Of a stretch of DNA of 64,000 nucleotides, positions 8,175-17,114 are shown one piece after another. The position numbers were made by a program, and so were the translations under genes. Source of the stretch: Peribacillus simplex. GTDB taxonomy: Bacteria; Bacillota; Bacilli; Bacillales; DSM-1321. How positions within the stretch are numbered: position 1 is the stretch's first letter; each line of letters opens with the position of its first letter. The notes beneath the pieces were generated by a model, which was not told the DNA's origin, searched no databases, and was given only the letters and a program-made list of their open reading frames with translations. The stretch lies in contig NZ_CP011008.1 in NCBI RefSeq assembly GCF_001578185.1, forward strand, positions 5,050,001-5,114,000, in the 5' to 3' direction.

Positions 8175-9422
8175 TTAACGAAGTAACTGAAGAACGCCTT
8201 GCGGTTGCTGGTTAGCTTGAGCTAGCATTGCTTGAGATGCTTGCGCCAAGATAGAGTTTTTAGTTTGCTCCATCATTGTTTTTGCCATATCTGTATCACG
8301 TATACGTGATTCAGCAGCAGTCAGGTTTTCTGATGAAGTACCTAAATTGTTGATAGTGTGCTCTAAACGGTTTTGGTTTGCACCTAGTTTAGAACGCTCT
8401 GCTGATACTGTATTAATTGCTTCATTAATTTTTGTTATTGCTGCAGCAGCACTAGCATGGGTTCCTACATTTAATGCTTGTTCAGTTGTTTCGTTATTAG
8501 TTCCGTCTGTTACTGCTAATCCTGCATTATCTGCTCCTTTAGTAGATATACCTAAAGCTTCTGCACTCATATTTCCAATATCAAGAGTCAAACTTTGTTT
8601 TTCATTAGCCCCAATTTGGAATTTAAGGCTCTTATCCGGGTCAGCAGGAACTGCGTCGACCTTTTCTGCACCCTTAGTAACTTCTGTTACAGTTCCAACG
8701 CCGTTACCAGTCAAGGCAGCAGAAGATTCTTTGTCAGCTTTTTGAGTTAAAGTAATTTTTCCTGTTCCAGCATCAACAGCTACAGAATAGTTATCTTTAA
8801 GTGCGGCATTACCTTCGATGGCAGCTTTTAATGTATCAGCATTACTGAATTTACCTGTAGCTGGATCCTCATCCCCGGCAGCTACAACTGTGAATGTTTG
8901 ACCACCAATTTCAATTGTATCGTCTACAGTGGTGGAAATTGATCCAAAATCAAATGAATATTCTCCTGCAACTGCTGGTTTCCCTGCCACTGCTGCTCCA
9001 TCTTTGTCGCCGTTTAATAGTTTTTGATTATTGAACTCAGTTGTGTTAGCGATACGGTTAATTTCAGATGTTAGGGAATTGATTTCTTTTTGGATTTCAT
9101 TACGGTCTGTACCAGTATTGGTGTCTGTTGCTGCTTGTGTAGCAAGCTCACGCATACGTTGCAGAATATCAGTCGTTTCGTTTAATGCACCTTCTGCAGT
9201 TTGAATCAAAGAGATGGCATCTTGTGAGTTACGGGAAGCTTGGTCCAAACCGCGGATTTGTCCACGCATTTTTTCAGAGATTGCAAGACCGGCAGCGTCA
9301 TCGCCTGCACGGTTGATACGCATACCTGATGCAAGTTTCTCCATTGATTTAGATTGTGCATTCGTTGCACTTGATAATTGACGGTGCGTGTTTAAAGCTG
9401 AGATATTGTGATTGATAATCAT
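8175..9422 (-). CDS. hag: Flagellin
   Basis: This is the structural subunit of the flagellar filament. The N-terminal D0/D1 segment (MIINHNISALNTHRQLSSAT) and C-terminal D0/D1 segment (MLAQANQQPQGVLQLLR) are canonical. The middle (about 140-310) is a variable surface domain rich in Ala, Gly, Thr and Asp. At 415 residues it is about 110 longer than B. subtilis Hag (304). The ATG at 9422 follows AAGGAGGAAACATAAA. The gene has its own sigma-D promoter, a CsrA-type hairpin in its leader and its own terminator, so expression is set late in flagellar assembly and translationally by CsrA. Confidence 0.97.
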   Translation of the reverse strand: MIINHNISALNTHRQLSSATNAQSKSMEKLASGMRINRAGDDAAGLAISEKMRGQIRGLDQASRNSQDAISLIQTAEGALNETTDILQRMRELATQAATDTNTGTDRNEIQKEINSLTSEINRIANTTEFNNQKLLNGDKDGAAVAGKPAVAGEYSFDFGSISTTVDDTIEIGGQTFTVVAAGDEDPATGKFSNADTLKAAIEGNAALKDNYSVAVDAGTGKITLTQKADKESSAALTGNGVGTVTEVTKGAEKVDAVPADPDKSLKFQIGANEKQSLTLDIGNMSAEALGISTKGADNAGLAVTDGTNNETTEQALNVGTHASAAAAITKINEAINTVSAERSKLGANQNRLEHTINNLGTSSENLTAAESRIRDTDMAKTMMEQTKNSILAQASQAMLAQANQQPQGVLQLLR

Positions 9423-9430
9423 TTTATGTT

Positions 9431-9465
9431 TCCTCCTTGAGTTTTAAGTTCCCACGTCCATGTGG
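9431..9465 (-). promoter_or_regulatory. CsrA-binding hairpin and second GGA at the hag ribosome binding site
   Basis: The minus-strand leader of hag contains CCAC-ATGGAC-GTGG (9452-9465), a hairpin that presents GGA in its loop. The second GGA lies in the ribosome binding site AAGGAGG (9431-9437). A GGA-loop hairpin plus a site over the ribosome binding site is the known layout by which CsrA blocks hag translation in B. subtilis; csrA and fliW lie directly upstream. Confidence 0.75.
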
Positions 9466-9519
9466 TTGTTTACGAAAGCAATGAATAAGTCAATTTCACT
9501 GCTCATCGTTGTATATTTA

Positions 9520-9546
9520 ATATCGGCCTGCTTGGAAACATATTTA
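9520..9546 (-). promoter_or_regulatory. Sigma-D promoter of hag
   Basis: On the minus strand TAAA (9543-9546), exactly 15 bp, then GCCGATAT (9520-9527). This is a perfect match to the sigma-D consensus, about 100 bp before the hag start codon and just after csrA. Confidence 0.93.
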
Positions 9547-9554
9547 GCGGGTTT

Positions 9555-9788
9555 TCAAGACTTTTTCTTGAAATACTCATTTATATTTTCCAGAAGATTG
9601 GTTTTTATTTCAGAAGCTTCGCTATTTTCCTGCTGGATGGACAGGTAGATTTCCTTCCTATGGATATCGACGCTTTTAGGAGCATTGATACCCAGTTTAA
9701 TTTGTTCTCCCTCAACAGCCAAGATCGTAATTTCGATATCATCGCCAATCATGATCGCTTCGTTTAGCTTTCTGGTCAATACGAGCAT
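9555..9788 (-). CDS. csrA: Translational regulator CsrA
   Basis: CsrA is an RNA-binding dimer that blocks translation of hag until FliW titrates it. The 77-residue protein starts [20 protein letters not shown] and contains [19 protein letters not shown], the core of the family. ATG 9788 is chosen over ATG 9791 because it is about 4 nt from GGAGG instead of 1. It overlaps the fliW stop codon (TGATG), so the two are translationally coupled. The hag leader just downstream carries the expected binding site. Confidence 0.96.
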   Translation of the reverse strand: MLVLTRKLNEAIMIGDDIEITILAVEGEQIKLGINAPKSVDIHRKEIYLSIQQENSEASEIKTNLLENINEYFKKKS

Positions 9789-10234
9789 CATTCCTCCCCC
9801 TGTTCTGCTGGAGGTTCAATCAATCTGTGCTTTGTACGGTATTCACTGCCGTTCATGATAAATTGCTTTCCCGTTTTTTTAGAGGCATTTATGATGATGG
9901 GAGCCTGAAGATTCGCCGTAGTTTCATTGAAAGGGTCTTGAATCGTTAATATGACTAAAGTAATGACTTCCAGTTCCGTTTCTATTAATAAAGAAGATAA
10001 TACCTCATCCGGAAGCTCCACTTCGTAATCACGAAACACTTCAAAAGGATTTGTCACAATGAAGGCAACCTCTTTTGTTTTTACAGATTGCAGGACGAAA
10101 AAGGGCGTGTCATCCAGAGTTAGCAAACAAAACTGTTTTTCTTCTAGAAATCCTGGTATCCCGCTATCAAATCGATAAATCTCTTCTTCCACTAATTCGA
10201 TTTCGCCATGAAATTTTGTTTGTAGAATCATCAT
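9788..10234 (-). CDS. fliW: Flagellar assembly factor FliW
   Basis: FliW binds either flagellin or CsrA and so links free flagellin to hag translation. The protein is about 148 residues and contains [20 protein letters not shown] and [14 protein letters not shown], the family signature. ATG 10234 is preferred because AGGTGAGTGA lies at the right distance. GTG 10246, which overlaps the upstream gene's stop, is also possible. It forms the end of the flgM-to-csrA operon together with csrA. Confidence 0.93.
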   Translation of the reverse strand: MMILQTKFHGEIELVEEEIYRFDSGIPGFLEEKQFCLLTLDDTPFFVLQSVKTKEVAFIVTNPFEVFRDYEVELPDEVLSSLLIETELEVITLVILTIQDPFNETTANLQAPIIINASKKTGKQFIMNGSEYRTKHRLIEPPAEQGEE

Positions 10235-10238
10235 TGTT

Positions 10239-10817
10239 TCACTCACCTATCTCATCCGGAAATAAATTGATGAAATCTATATCCAGCGCATTTTTTTGTA
10301 GAATTTCCACATCTGCACTCCCTGGTGTGTATGTATGGTTCGGTCTATTGATTCGAGCATCAATGATCGGTTTTTGAGCGGTTGCTTCAATCTCCACCTG
10401 GGCCGGCTGATAGTCAAGCTTCACGCTGAAATGAGAGGGAATCCACCCAAGATTGAATTGCTTCTCCGGCGCTTTGCTGTTTTGCCTGGCCTGTTCAGCG
10501 AGTGCATTACCGCCTTTTTCAATATGCCTTAGCTCCGTCCCCTGCTGAGCACGTCTTGCCATACCAGCCAGCCAATCTTGATATCCCTGCCGGGCAAATT
10601 CCTCCACTCGCTTGGAAAGGCTTTTTAAATCCATATCTTCCCTGGCTTGTGACTGGTCGATCGTCAGCTTGCCTGGGGCCGTTCGGATTTCCAGGATTGC
10701 CTGCGGCTGTTCGATAGATTGGTCCGCTTCCTTCTGTTCGATTTGCTGTACAGGCTGTTCTATATTCAATCCAATCTTCATTGAGGTGGATTGCAATCTA
10801 ATTTGTGGAATCTGCAT
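10239..10817 (-). CDS. yviE: YviE-like DUF6470 family protein of the flagellar operon
   Basis: This 192-residue protein starts MQIPQIRLQSTSMKIGLNIE and is rich in Gln and Glu. It has a central segment with DLKSLSKRVEEFARQGYQDW and a C-terminal PNHTYTPGSADVEILQKNAL. The same kind of protein, B. subtilis YviE, sits in the same place between flgL and fliW. ATG 10817 lies 8 nt from AAGGAG; ATG 10820 is the alternative. The function of the family is unknown; position suggests a role in late flagellar assembly. Confidence 0.85.
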   Translation of the reverse strand: MQIPQIRLQSTSMKIGLNIEQPVQQIEQKEADQSIEQPQAILEIRTAPGKLTIDQSQAREDMDLKSLSKRVEEFARQGYQDWLAGMARRAQQGTELRHIEKGGNALAEQARQNSKAPEKQFNLGWIPSHFSVKLDYQPAQVEIEATAQKPIIDARINRPNHTYTPGSADVEILQKNALDIDFINLFPDEIGE

Positions 10818-10862
10818 CATCAACACTCCTTAAGAGAAAAAAGCTATCCTTTTAAGAATAGC

Positions 10863-11741
10863 TTAGCGAAGAAAATCCAATAAACTCGGTTGCATGATTT
10901 TTGCACCGATACTTAATGCAGCACTATGGATACTTTCCTGGGTCGTCAAATCCATGATTGCTTTTTCGATATCGACATCCTCATTTTTCGAAAGGATTTC
11001 AGTAGCAAAGACCTCCTGCTGTTTGAGGCGGTCAGTCATCAGCTCAATCCGATTCTGCCTTGCGCCAACCTGTGCTTGCATGCCTAAGAAAGTATTTATG
11101 GTTGCGTCAAGTCCTGCCAGCGTGCCACTCACGTCACCACCGTTTTCAAGTGCGTCGATTGTTTGGTCAATGCTTCCCCCAGCGGCAAGCGCATCACCAA
11201 AAATCTTCGAACCGTCCGTATTGATTTTCAGGGAAATCCCGGAAAACACTTCAAGGTTTATGTCTCCTGTGCCATACACCGTATTCCCATTCCCATCTTT
11301 AACGGAAGACGGTCTCACATTTGTATCCTGGCCGTTGAAAATATATTTCCCGCCTATCTGTGTGTCGCCAAGAGTTATGAGATGTTCTTTTAATTGCTTT
11401 ATTTCCTCAGCAACATTTTTCAGTTGTTCGCCTTCATATGTACCATTGCTGGCCTGAACCGTCAACTCACGTATCCGCTGCATGGCGGAAACAGCTTCAG
11501 AAATGGCATCATCCGTGCTGTCGATCCAATTTGTCGCCTCGGCAATGTTGCTCTGATACTGCCCTATTTGATTGAGGTTTGTCCGGTACCCCATTCCCAT
11601 CATGGCAGCGACAGGGTTATCGGATGGTTTGGAGAATTTCTTTTGAGAGGAAACCTGCTCTTGCAGCTTGGCCATCTTCTCGTAACTGCTGCTTAAATTG
11701 CTTAACAAATTATTGGTTAGCATCGATTGCGTTACCCGCAT
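10863..11741 (-). CDS. flgL: Flagellar hook-filament junction protein FlgL (HAP3)
   Basis: FlgL joins the hook-side junction protein FlgK to the flagellin filament. The 292 residues start MRVTQSMLTNNLLSNLSSSY and contain SQKKFSKPSDNPVAAMMGMG, the flagellin-like N-terminal domain. A short C-terminal helix (ALSIGAKIMQPSLLDFLR) follows. Both ends resemble flagellin D0/D1, as expected. It begins 15 bp after flgK, so the two are cotranscribed. Confidence 0.95.
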   Translation of the reverse strand: MRVTQSMLTNNLLSNLSSSYEKMAKLQEQVSSQKKFSKPSDNPVAAMMGMGYRTNLNQIGQYQSNIAEATNWIDSTDDAISEAVSAMQRIRELTVQASNGTYEGEQLKNVAEEIKQLKEHLITLGDTQIGGKYIFNGQDTNVRPSSVKDGNGNTVYGTGDINLEVFSGISLKINTDGSKIFGDALAAGGSIDQTIDALENGGDVSGTLAGLDATINTFLGMQAQVGARQNRIELMTDRLKQQEVFATEILSKNEDVDIEKAIMDLTTQESIHSAALSIGAKIMQPSLLDFLR

Positions 11742-11756
11742 GTTCGTTCACTCCCA

Positions 11757-13316
11757 TTATCGGCCTACAGTGCCCATTCCGTTTATGATTTTATCGAGCA
11801 TTTCGTCCATCATCGTCATCATTCTTGCAGAAGCATTGTATGCTTGCTGGAATCTGATCATATCGGTCATCTCTTCATCCAAGGATACAGAACTGACAGA
11901 GTCTCTATTTTGGTTAACGGATGTAGCAAGCACGACAGAATTGGAAAGGTTTTTTTGGGCGCTTTGAGAATCCACACCCAGTTTTCCGATGATTCCGGAA
12001 TAATATGTGTCGAAACTTCCCGTCAATTCCTTTGAATTTTGGTCTTTAGTCGAGTACTCACTAAACGCTTTCTTCTTCAGGTCAGCCAGGAGTTTGGCAT
12101 TTTCATTATCCCCGGATGCCCCTCCGCTTTTAGCGCCTGCGGCAATTTTCGAGGGATCCTTTACGATTTCACTATTCACCTTGATGCTTTGGGCAGCGCT
12201 CTTACCTGGTTCTATTTCAAAGAAGTCCAATGTTGAAGCATCGCTATCACCTAGTGCATATCCTTGTTTGTGGATGGCATTAAACTCGTTCACAAAAGCC
12301 GTCGTCATATTATCCAGCTTTTTTAGCATATCAGGATACGCTCCCCCGATCGTACCATCATCCTTTTTATAACCAAAATTGTTGATCAAACCGGATAGTT
12401 CCCCCGAGAATTTGTAATCCGTCATTGTTTTTGAACCGAACTTCACCCCGTCTACCATACCTGTCGTTTTATCATAGCTAACTTCAACTTTCGAAGTTCC
12501 CACCATCCCAGTTTGGTTAACACTTACTAGATTGATAGGCGGCACATAAGACGAACCTTCTTCTTGCATCAATTCGATGTTGTATAGCCCTGCAGCTACA
12601 TCGCTGGATCTTCCGTAATCCGTCGGAATGACGTTATTCACTTTTATGCTGACAAGCTGCGAAAGTTGGTCTACAAGTACATCACGTTTATCATAAAGGT
12701 CATTTGGAATATATCCATGCGGCTCCACTTTACTGATTTGTTGATTGAGTTGATCAATGCTGCTAATGAGCGGATTGATTTCGTTCGCTTTGACGTTTAT
12801 CTGATCACCGATATCCGTTTGAACGCTCGTTAGCGATTTGTAGTAATAGTTAAGGGTATCCGCGACCATGACGCCCGTTGAGGCAACGACTTCACGGGCC
12901 CCGGAGTTTTCCGTATTGGCCGTCAGCCCTTGCAGCGAATTCCAGAACTTCTCCATCGTGGCAGCTAATCCGCTGTCGGTTGGTTCATTCATGATCCCTT
13001 CCATTTTAGACAATGATTCGCTCATGGCCCCGCAAAAACCGATTTTATTACTTTGTGTCCTGAATTGTGCGTCCAGGAAACTATCCCGGATCCGCTGAAC
13101 CGTTTCTGCCGCCACCCCTGTCCCGATTTGGCCAGCTACGCGCGGGCTGTTCAATCCGACAGTTGGAAAGCCAGACGTCTGTACCAGGTTGACCCGCTGC
13201 CTTGAATATCCTAATGTATTGGCATTGGCCACATTATTCCCTGTCGTGTACAAGGCTCCTTGAGAGGTGGATAATCCGCGCTTTGCCGTCTCAAGACCCA
13301 TAAAGGTTGAAATCAT
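11757..13316 (-). CDS. flgK: Flagellar hook-associated protein FlgK (HAP1)
   Basis: FlgK is the first junction protein between hook and filament. The 519 residues begin STFMGLETAKRGLSTSQGAL then YTTGNNVANANTLGYSRQRV, the rod/hook family signature. The C-terminus has RFQQAYNASARMMTMMDEML, typical of FlgK. The length is normal. The gene lies between flgN, its export chaperone, and flgL, its assembly partner. Confidence 0.96.
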   Translation of the reverse strand: MISTFMGLETAKRGLSTSQGALYTTGNNVANANTLGYSRQRVNLVQTSGFPTVGLNSPRVAGQIGTGVAAETVQRIRDSFLDAQFRTQSNKIGFCGAMSESLSKMEGIMNEPTDSGLAATMEKFWNSLQGLTANTENSGAREVVASTGVMVADTLNYYYKSLTSVQTDIGDQINVKANEINPLISSIDQLNQQISKVEPHGYIPNDLYDKRDVLVDQLSQLVSIKVNNVIPTDYGRSSDVAAGLYNIELMQEEGSSYVPPINLVSVNQTGMVGTSKVEVSYDKTTGMVDGVKFGSKTMTDYKFSGELSGLINNFGYKKDDGTIGGAYPDMLKKLDNMTTAFVNEFNAIHKQGYALGDSDASTLDFFEIEPGKSAAQSIKVNSEIVKDPSKIAAGAKSGGASGDNENAKLLADLKKKAFSEYSTKDQNSKELTGSFDTYYSGIIGKLGVDSQSAQKNLSNSVVLATSVNQNRDSVSSVSLDEEMTDMIRFQQAYNASARMMTMMDEMLDKIINGMGTVGR

Positions 13317-13346
13317 TTGCTCAAACCTCCATCTTTTTTCTGTTTC

Positions 13347-13835
13347 TTAAGCTTTTGAATCAAACATTGCCATGACGCTTTTTACCGGCTTTTTAACCGA
13401 ATCCCCATAATTCAAGTTCTGATTCTGCGGTCTCAGCATATCCAAAGAGACATTGATGAATTGAAGGGATTGATAGATTAATTGCTGATTTAAACCGTTC
13501 CGCTCTTTCAGCTTAGTCACTTCATCAATCAATTCCGCTTTTAGCCGTTCAATGATTTCCGTTTCAACTGGTCCTGTCAGTTCCGTTATGGCATGGATGG
13601 AGGCCTTCTTTCCCACGGTTCCATTTACTGCAAGAAATTCCTTGACTGCCCCGTCTCTCTCTCTATCGGTTTGACTGATTGCTTTAATATGCTTTTGTTC
13701 CTGAATCAGCAGGGCAGTAATTGCCTCGGTATCACTTGCTTTCAAAATGGCCGTTTTTCTTATCGCTAATTGATTGAAGCTTTTATGAAGCTTGATCAAT
13801 TTTTCAAGCGATTCGATGATGTTCCGTGCAGACAT
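13347..13835 (-). CDS. flgN: FlgN-like flagellar export chaperone
   Basis: FlgN-type chaperones bind FlgK and FlgL and deliver them to the flagellar export gate. This 162-residue, mostly helical protein starts MSARNIIESLEKLIKLHKSF. It contains coiled-coil segments and a Gln/Asn-rich C-terminus (LDMLRPQNQNLNYGDS). ATG 13835 is chosen because GGAGGAGGC lies 7 nt upstream; a longer in-frame version has no comparable site. It sits between flgM and flgK, as yvyG does in B. subtilis. Confidence 0.9.
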   Translation of the reverse strand: MSARNIIESLEKLIKLHKSFNQLAIRKTAILKASDTEAITALLIQEQKHIKAISQTDRERDGAVKEFLAVNGTVGKKASIHAITELTGPVETEIIERLKAELIDEVTKLKERNGLNQQLIYQSLQFINVSLDMLRPQNQNLNYGDSVKKPVKSVMAMFDSKA

Positions 13836-13903
13836 TTTGCTGCCTCCTCCGCTCATAAATGAAGGACGGAAACTGGTCCCGTCCACTTCATTCAAACTTT
13901 AGT

Positions 13904-14167
13904 TCATTTCCGGTAAAAATCGATGAGGCCTTTAGCCGTTGCCTGGGCATTCAATTTATAATTTCCGTTTTCAACTTGGATTTTCAGTTCGTCCACCTTT
14001 GCTTGTCTAGCAGCAGGAATCGGAGATGATTGCTGCATTTCTTTTGCCGCTGAAGAAATTTCAACTTTATCCGAGGCATTGACCTTAGACTCTTTGATAT
14101 TCCCCGTTTTATTGGCTTGAAGATTATACGGGTTAACACCTGTCATACCGATGTTATTGATTTTCAT
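13904..14167 (-). CDS. flgM: Anti-sigma-D factor FlgM
   Basis: FlgM holds sigma-D inactive until the hook is complete. The 87 residues have a flexible N-terminus (MKINNIGMTGVNPYNLQ) and a conserved C-terminal sigma-binding half with DKVEISSAAKEM and AARQAKVDELKIQVENGNYK. The length fits the family. It is the first gene of the operon that runs to csrA, and a sigma-D-like promoter lies about 100 bp upstream. That would give the usual feedback in which sigma-D drives its own inhibitor. Confidence 0.94.
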   Translation of the reverse strand: MKINNIGMTGVNPYNLQANKTGNIKESKVNASDKVEISSAAKEMQQSSPIPAARQAKVDELKIQVENGNYKLNAQATAKGLIDFYRK

Positions 14168-14270
14168 ATTCCAGATCCTCTCCTTCGGTCGATTTTTTTA
14201 ATCCCATAACAATATTATTCTTCAGCAGACCATGAGAATGCTCTGGACTGTGTTATTCACCCTATTGTTA

Positions 14271-14297
14271 TTATCGACTAAGAATCGATTTCTTTTA
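14271..14297 (-). promoter_or_regulatory. Probable sigma-D promoter of the flgM operon
   Basis: On the minus strand TAAA (14294-14297), exactly 15 bp, then GTCGATAA (14271-14278). The -10 matches the consensus GCCGATAT at 6 of 8 positions and the spacing is exact. Confidence 0.6.
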
Positions 14298-14391
14298 TTG
14301 TTTCCTGTAATCTTTCCTTCGACAACCATTGTCGAATATTGTTCTCAATATCGGATATTTTAACAAATCATGCATGCTTTCGCCATGATAT

Positions 14392-14811
14392 CTACCCTTT
14401 TTGATCATCCTTCATGTAGTACGTATTTTTTTTATCATTTCCTTTAATTTCAGTTTGGCGCCTTTCCTCACTTTCAAATGCCTGCAAATCCGTAACGAGG
14501 GAATCGCTGCACTTGCCGCATAACCTTCCGATCTTGATGTGAGTGCCGCACTTTTCACAAGGAATTCCTAGATTGGGAAACTGGGAAATCCTTAGCTTTC
14601 CTGTTTTCACAAATTTAATGATTAAAGTTTCTTCAACGCCAGTTTCCTTAACCACTTGCCTCATGGACGCCGTTCTATTTATTTTCTTGCGGATATAGGC
14701 ATACACTTTATCATATTGGGCTTCTTCTTCTTTATAACAGGCATCGCATAGATCACGGAATTTCGTCATAACGAATAACGAATTACAGTTTGGACAGTTG
14801 AATATTCCCAT
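14392..14811 (-). CDS. yvyF: YvyF-like flagellar operon zinc protein
   Basis: This 139-residue protein has two zinc-binding pairs near its N-terminus (CPNC at 5-8 and CDAC) and two more (CEKC, CGKC) around residues 95-115. Between them lies a helix-turn-helix-like segment (MRQVVKETGVEETLIIKFVK). It matches the family of B. subtilis YvyF, found between flgM and comF. ATG 14811 follows GGGAGGGAAACTCA; longer frames are not needed. The biochemical function is not established. Confidence 0.88.
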   Translation of the reverse strand: MGIFNCPNCNSLFVMTKFRDLCDACYKEEEAQYDKVYAYIRKKINRTASMRQVVKETGVEETLIIKFVKTGKLRISQFPNLGIPCEKCGTHIKIGRLCGKCSDSLVTDLQAFESEERRQTEIKGNDKKNTYYMKDDQKG

Positions 14812-14909
14812 TGAGTTTCCCTCCCTCACCATCACAACGATTATTCTAATTACTGTTTATATCGAATAATACCAGCGATACTTTAGGACGTTTATTAAAA
14901 TTAGCTGTT

Positions 14910-15602
14910 TCACCTAGCCAGGGTGATGGATGATACCTCTCTGGCCCCAGCCGTTTTTAATGCCTTGGCTGCATGCCTGAGCGTTGTGCCTGTAGTGTAA
15001 ATGTCATCGATGATCAAAATTGATTTATGCTCCAGCAAATCCGTTTGTATGACCTGAAAAACCTGGGGTAATGACATTCTCTCTTGACGTGACTTTTTTG
15101 ACTGTTTTTCCGTATGGATCCTTGTTAAGATCTCGGCAGTGTGAAGTCCAAGAAGTACTGCCAAAGCCTGCCCCTGGTTGAATCCCCGCTCCCTAAGCCG
15201 TTCATCACTAAGCGGGATGGCCGTTACCAGGTCAAACTCCATGTCCTTTAACCTGTCTTTCAAAAAAGGTACGAATACCTCAGCTAATGCATAGTCCCCT
15301 CGGTATTTATATTTAGCAATAATATCTTTTAAGTCTTCATTATAATGAAATAGCGATATGTTCTTCGACAAATAGCCGGACCATTCCCTATTCCTTTCCC
15401 ACCTTGAACAATCCAGACAGATGTCACCAGTACTGTAATTCCTGCCCAGCTCCCTTGAGCATATTGTACATGTTTCCCCGGTTATCCTATTAAGTTTCCC
15501 CTCACACTCTTCGCAAATTACCTTTGACTCAGCCCTCACCAATAGGCTCCTCCATGTCAATGCTCCCTTCATTCCTTCATCACAAACTAGGCATCTCTTC
15601 AT
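14910..15602 (-). CDS. comFC: ComFC, phosphoribosyltransferase-like competence protein
   Basis: ComFC is required for efficient transformation and works with the helicase ComFA. The 230 residues have N-terminal zinc-ribbon cysteines (CLVC, CEEC, CTIC, CLDC). The C-terminal type I phosphoribosyltransferase fold has the PRPP motif ILIIDDIYTTGTT at about 195-207 and RERGFNQGQALA before it. The gene overlaps comFA by 23 bp, so they are translated from one mRNA. No ComFB-like gene lies between them, unlike in B. subtilis. Confidence 0.95.
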   Translation of the reverse strand: MKRCLVCDEGMKGALTWRSLLVRAESKVICEECEGKLNRITGETCTICSRELGRNYSTGDICLDCSRWERNREWSGYLSKNISLFHYNEDLKDIIAKYKYRGDYALAEVFVPFLKDRLKDMEFDLVTAIPLSDERLRERGFNQGQALAVLLGLHTAEILTRIHTEKQSKKSRQERMSLPQVFQVIQTDLLEHKSILIIDDIYTTGTTLRHAAKALKTAGAREVSSITLAR

Positions 15603-16995
15603 CCAGCAGCCCCCTTTTCATGGCATCTTTATTCATCATTTGTATATGGTGAACCGTCTCAACCATCGCTTTACTTTTACCGTAATGAAAAAAACTGATC
15701 GTCCCGGCAGGGTTAGCAACGCTTCTCCCTACCCGGCCGGCAATCTGGACGAGGGCACTATCTGAAAACACTTTATGTTCAGCACCAATCACGGCTACTT
15801 CCAGCCGTTCAATTGTCACGCCGCGTTCCAGGATGGTCGTGGTCAATAATCCAGGGACCATTCCATTCCTTAATGCCATTACTCTTTCTTTTCGGTCAGG
15901 GTGCCGTGAGTGGACAATCGATAATTTAGGGGACAGCATTTGAAACAGCGGAAGTGCCTGCTCCATCACTTGAATGCTTGGGAAAAACAATAGGAAGGGG
16001 ATATTCTGCTCAAGTCGTTCACATACCCATCCTTTGATTACGGGAGGAATCTTTTTTTGATGAAATTGTTTTTGCCAGTTGCCGCTCCATTTCATTTCAG
16101 GGACAGGGATTGGCTGACGATGATAGCGGGCTGGGATTATAACGGCTTTCAATTTGCCGCTTCGATATAGTCGCTGCATTCGTTTCGAAGGTGTGGCGGT
16201 CAAGTAGATGGTTGCGGCAGAAAACTTTTTTGATTTATTAACTGCATAATGCAGCGAATCATCAATTGAGTAGGGAAACGCATCGACTTCATCAACAATG
16301 ATGACATCGAAGGCTTCAATAAAACGGAATAGCTGATGGGTCGTAGAAACAGTTAGTGGCGCAAACGCATGTCGATCTGTACTGCCGGCGTAGAGCGCCG
16401 TGACTTCAATGGCAGGAAAGGCTTTTTTTAACCTTGGTGAGAGTTCGAGAACGACATCGGTCCGCGGTGTTGCCAAACAAATTCGCTTCCCAGCAAGCAA
16501 GGCTGCCTCAATCGCTGCAAATAGGACCTCCGTCTTACCGGCACCACATACAGCCCATACAAGGAATTCACCTTTTCCGTTTACCGCCTCGACGACACAG
16601 TCAGAGGCATATTGTTGACCTGCAGATAAAGTGCCTTCCCAACTCAGCACATTGTCAGGTATCTCAAACTGAAAACCCGGACCGGTCCACCTATATAACT
16701 TTGCACATTCACTGACTCTTCCCATCATGATGCATGAACGGCAGTAAGTACAATCCTGATTGCAAATCTTGCATGGGAACGTATAAAACAAAGCTTGATC
16801 TTTGTTACCGCAGCGCACACAGTTAAACAGGCCATTACTGGACTGCACTCCGTAAGTTTCCGAGACATACCCATTCTTGAGATGCCCTGCGATGAGTTCC
16901 TGGGAGAAGGGGATTTCGAAAGCCAAAAGGTGCCTTCCCGTGAGATGGTGCTGAAGTTCCGGAGAAAAAAAGGGAGGGATGACCATATTTTCCAA
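15580..16995 (-). CDS. comFA: ComFA, DNA-uptake helicase
   Basis: ComFA is a DEAD-box-like ATPase that helps pull transforming single-stranded DNA into the cytoplasm. The 471 residues show a four-cysteine zinc module (CxxC pairs at about 59-97), Walker A AVCGAGKTE at 148-156, a Walker B/DExx box IIVDEVDAF, the TATPS motif III and a C-terminal QIAGRVGRS motif VI. TTG 16995 is the chosen start because AAGG lies 7 nt upstream; ATG 16986 is in frame but poorly spaced. No ComK box is obvious just upstream. Confidence 0.95.
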   Translation of the reverse strand: MENMVIPPFFSPELQHHLTGRHLLAFEIPFSQELIAGHLKNGYVSETYGVQSSNGLFNCVRCGNKDQALFYTFPCKICNQDCTYCRSCIMMGRVSECAKLYRWTGPGFQFEIPDNVLSWEGTLSAGQQYASDCVVEAVNGKGEFLVWAVCGAGKTEVLFAAIEAALLAGKRICLATPRTDVVLELSPRLKKAFPAIEVTALYAGSTDRHAFAPLTVSTTHQLFRFIEAFDVIIVDEVDAFPYSIDDSLHYAVNKSKKFSAATIYLTATPSKRMQRLYRSGKLKAVIIPARYHRQPIPVPEMKWSGNWQKQFHQKKIPPVIKGWVCERLEQNIPFLLFFPSIQVMEQALPLFQMLSPKLSIVHSRHPDRKERVMALRNGMVPGLLTTTILERGVTIERLEVAVIGAEHKVFSDSALVQIAGRVGRSVANPAGTISFFHYGKSKAMVETVHHIQMMNKDAMKRGLLDEEMPSL

Positions 16996-17071
16996 ACTGT
17001 AACCTTCTTTCTTAATAAACTATACTCCCCCATATCATTCGCTTTTTACTCTCAGATCCCTTTTTGCTCAT

Positions 17072-17108
17072 AAAAAAAACGCCTTCCTCTTTTTCGAAGG
17101 AAAGACGT
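17072..17108 (-). terminator. Terminator of degV
   Basis: An imperfect GC-rich hairpin (ACGTCTTTCCTTC against GAGGAAGGCGT) is followed by eight T on the minus strand, 7 bp after the stop codon. Confidence 0.75.
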
Positions 17109-17114
17109 CCCAGC

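Noticed and set aside
9549..9569. Hairpin at the csrA stop codon as a terminator between csrA and hag
   Set aside because: The stem TTTCAAG/CTTGAAA is AT-rich and not followed by a T run on the minus strand. It could be chance, and the hag promoter lies immediately after it.
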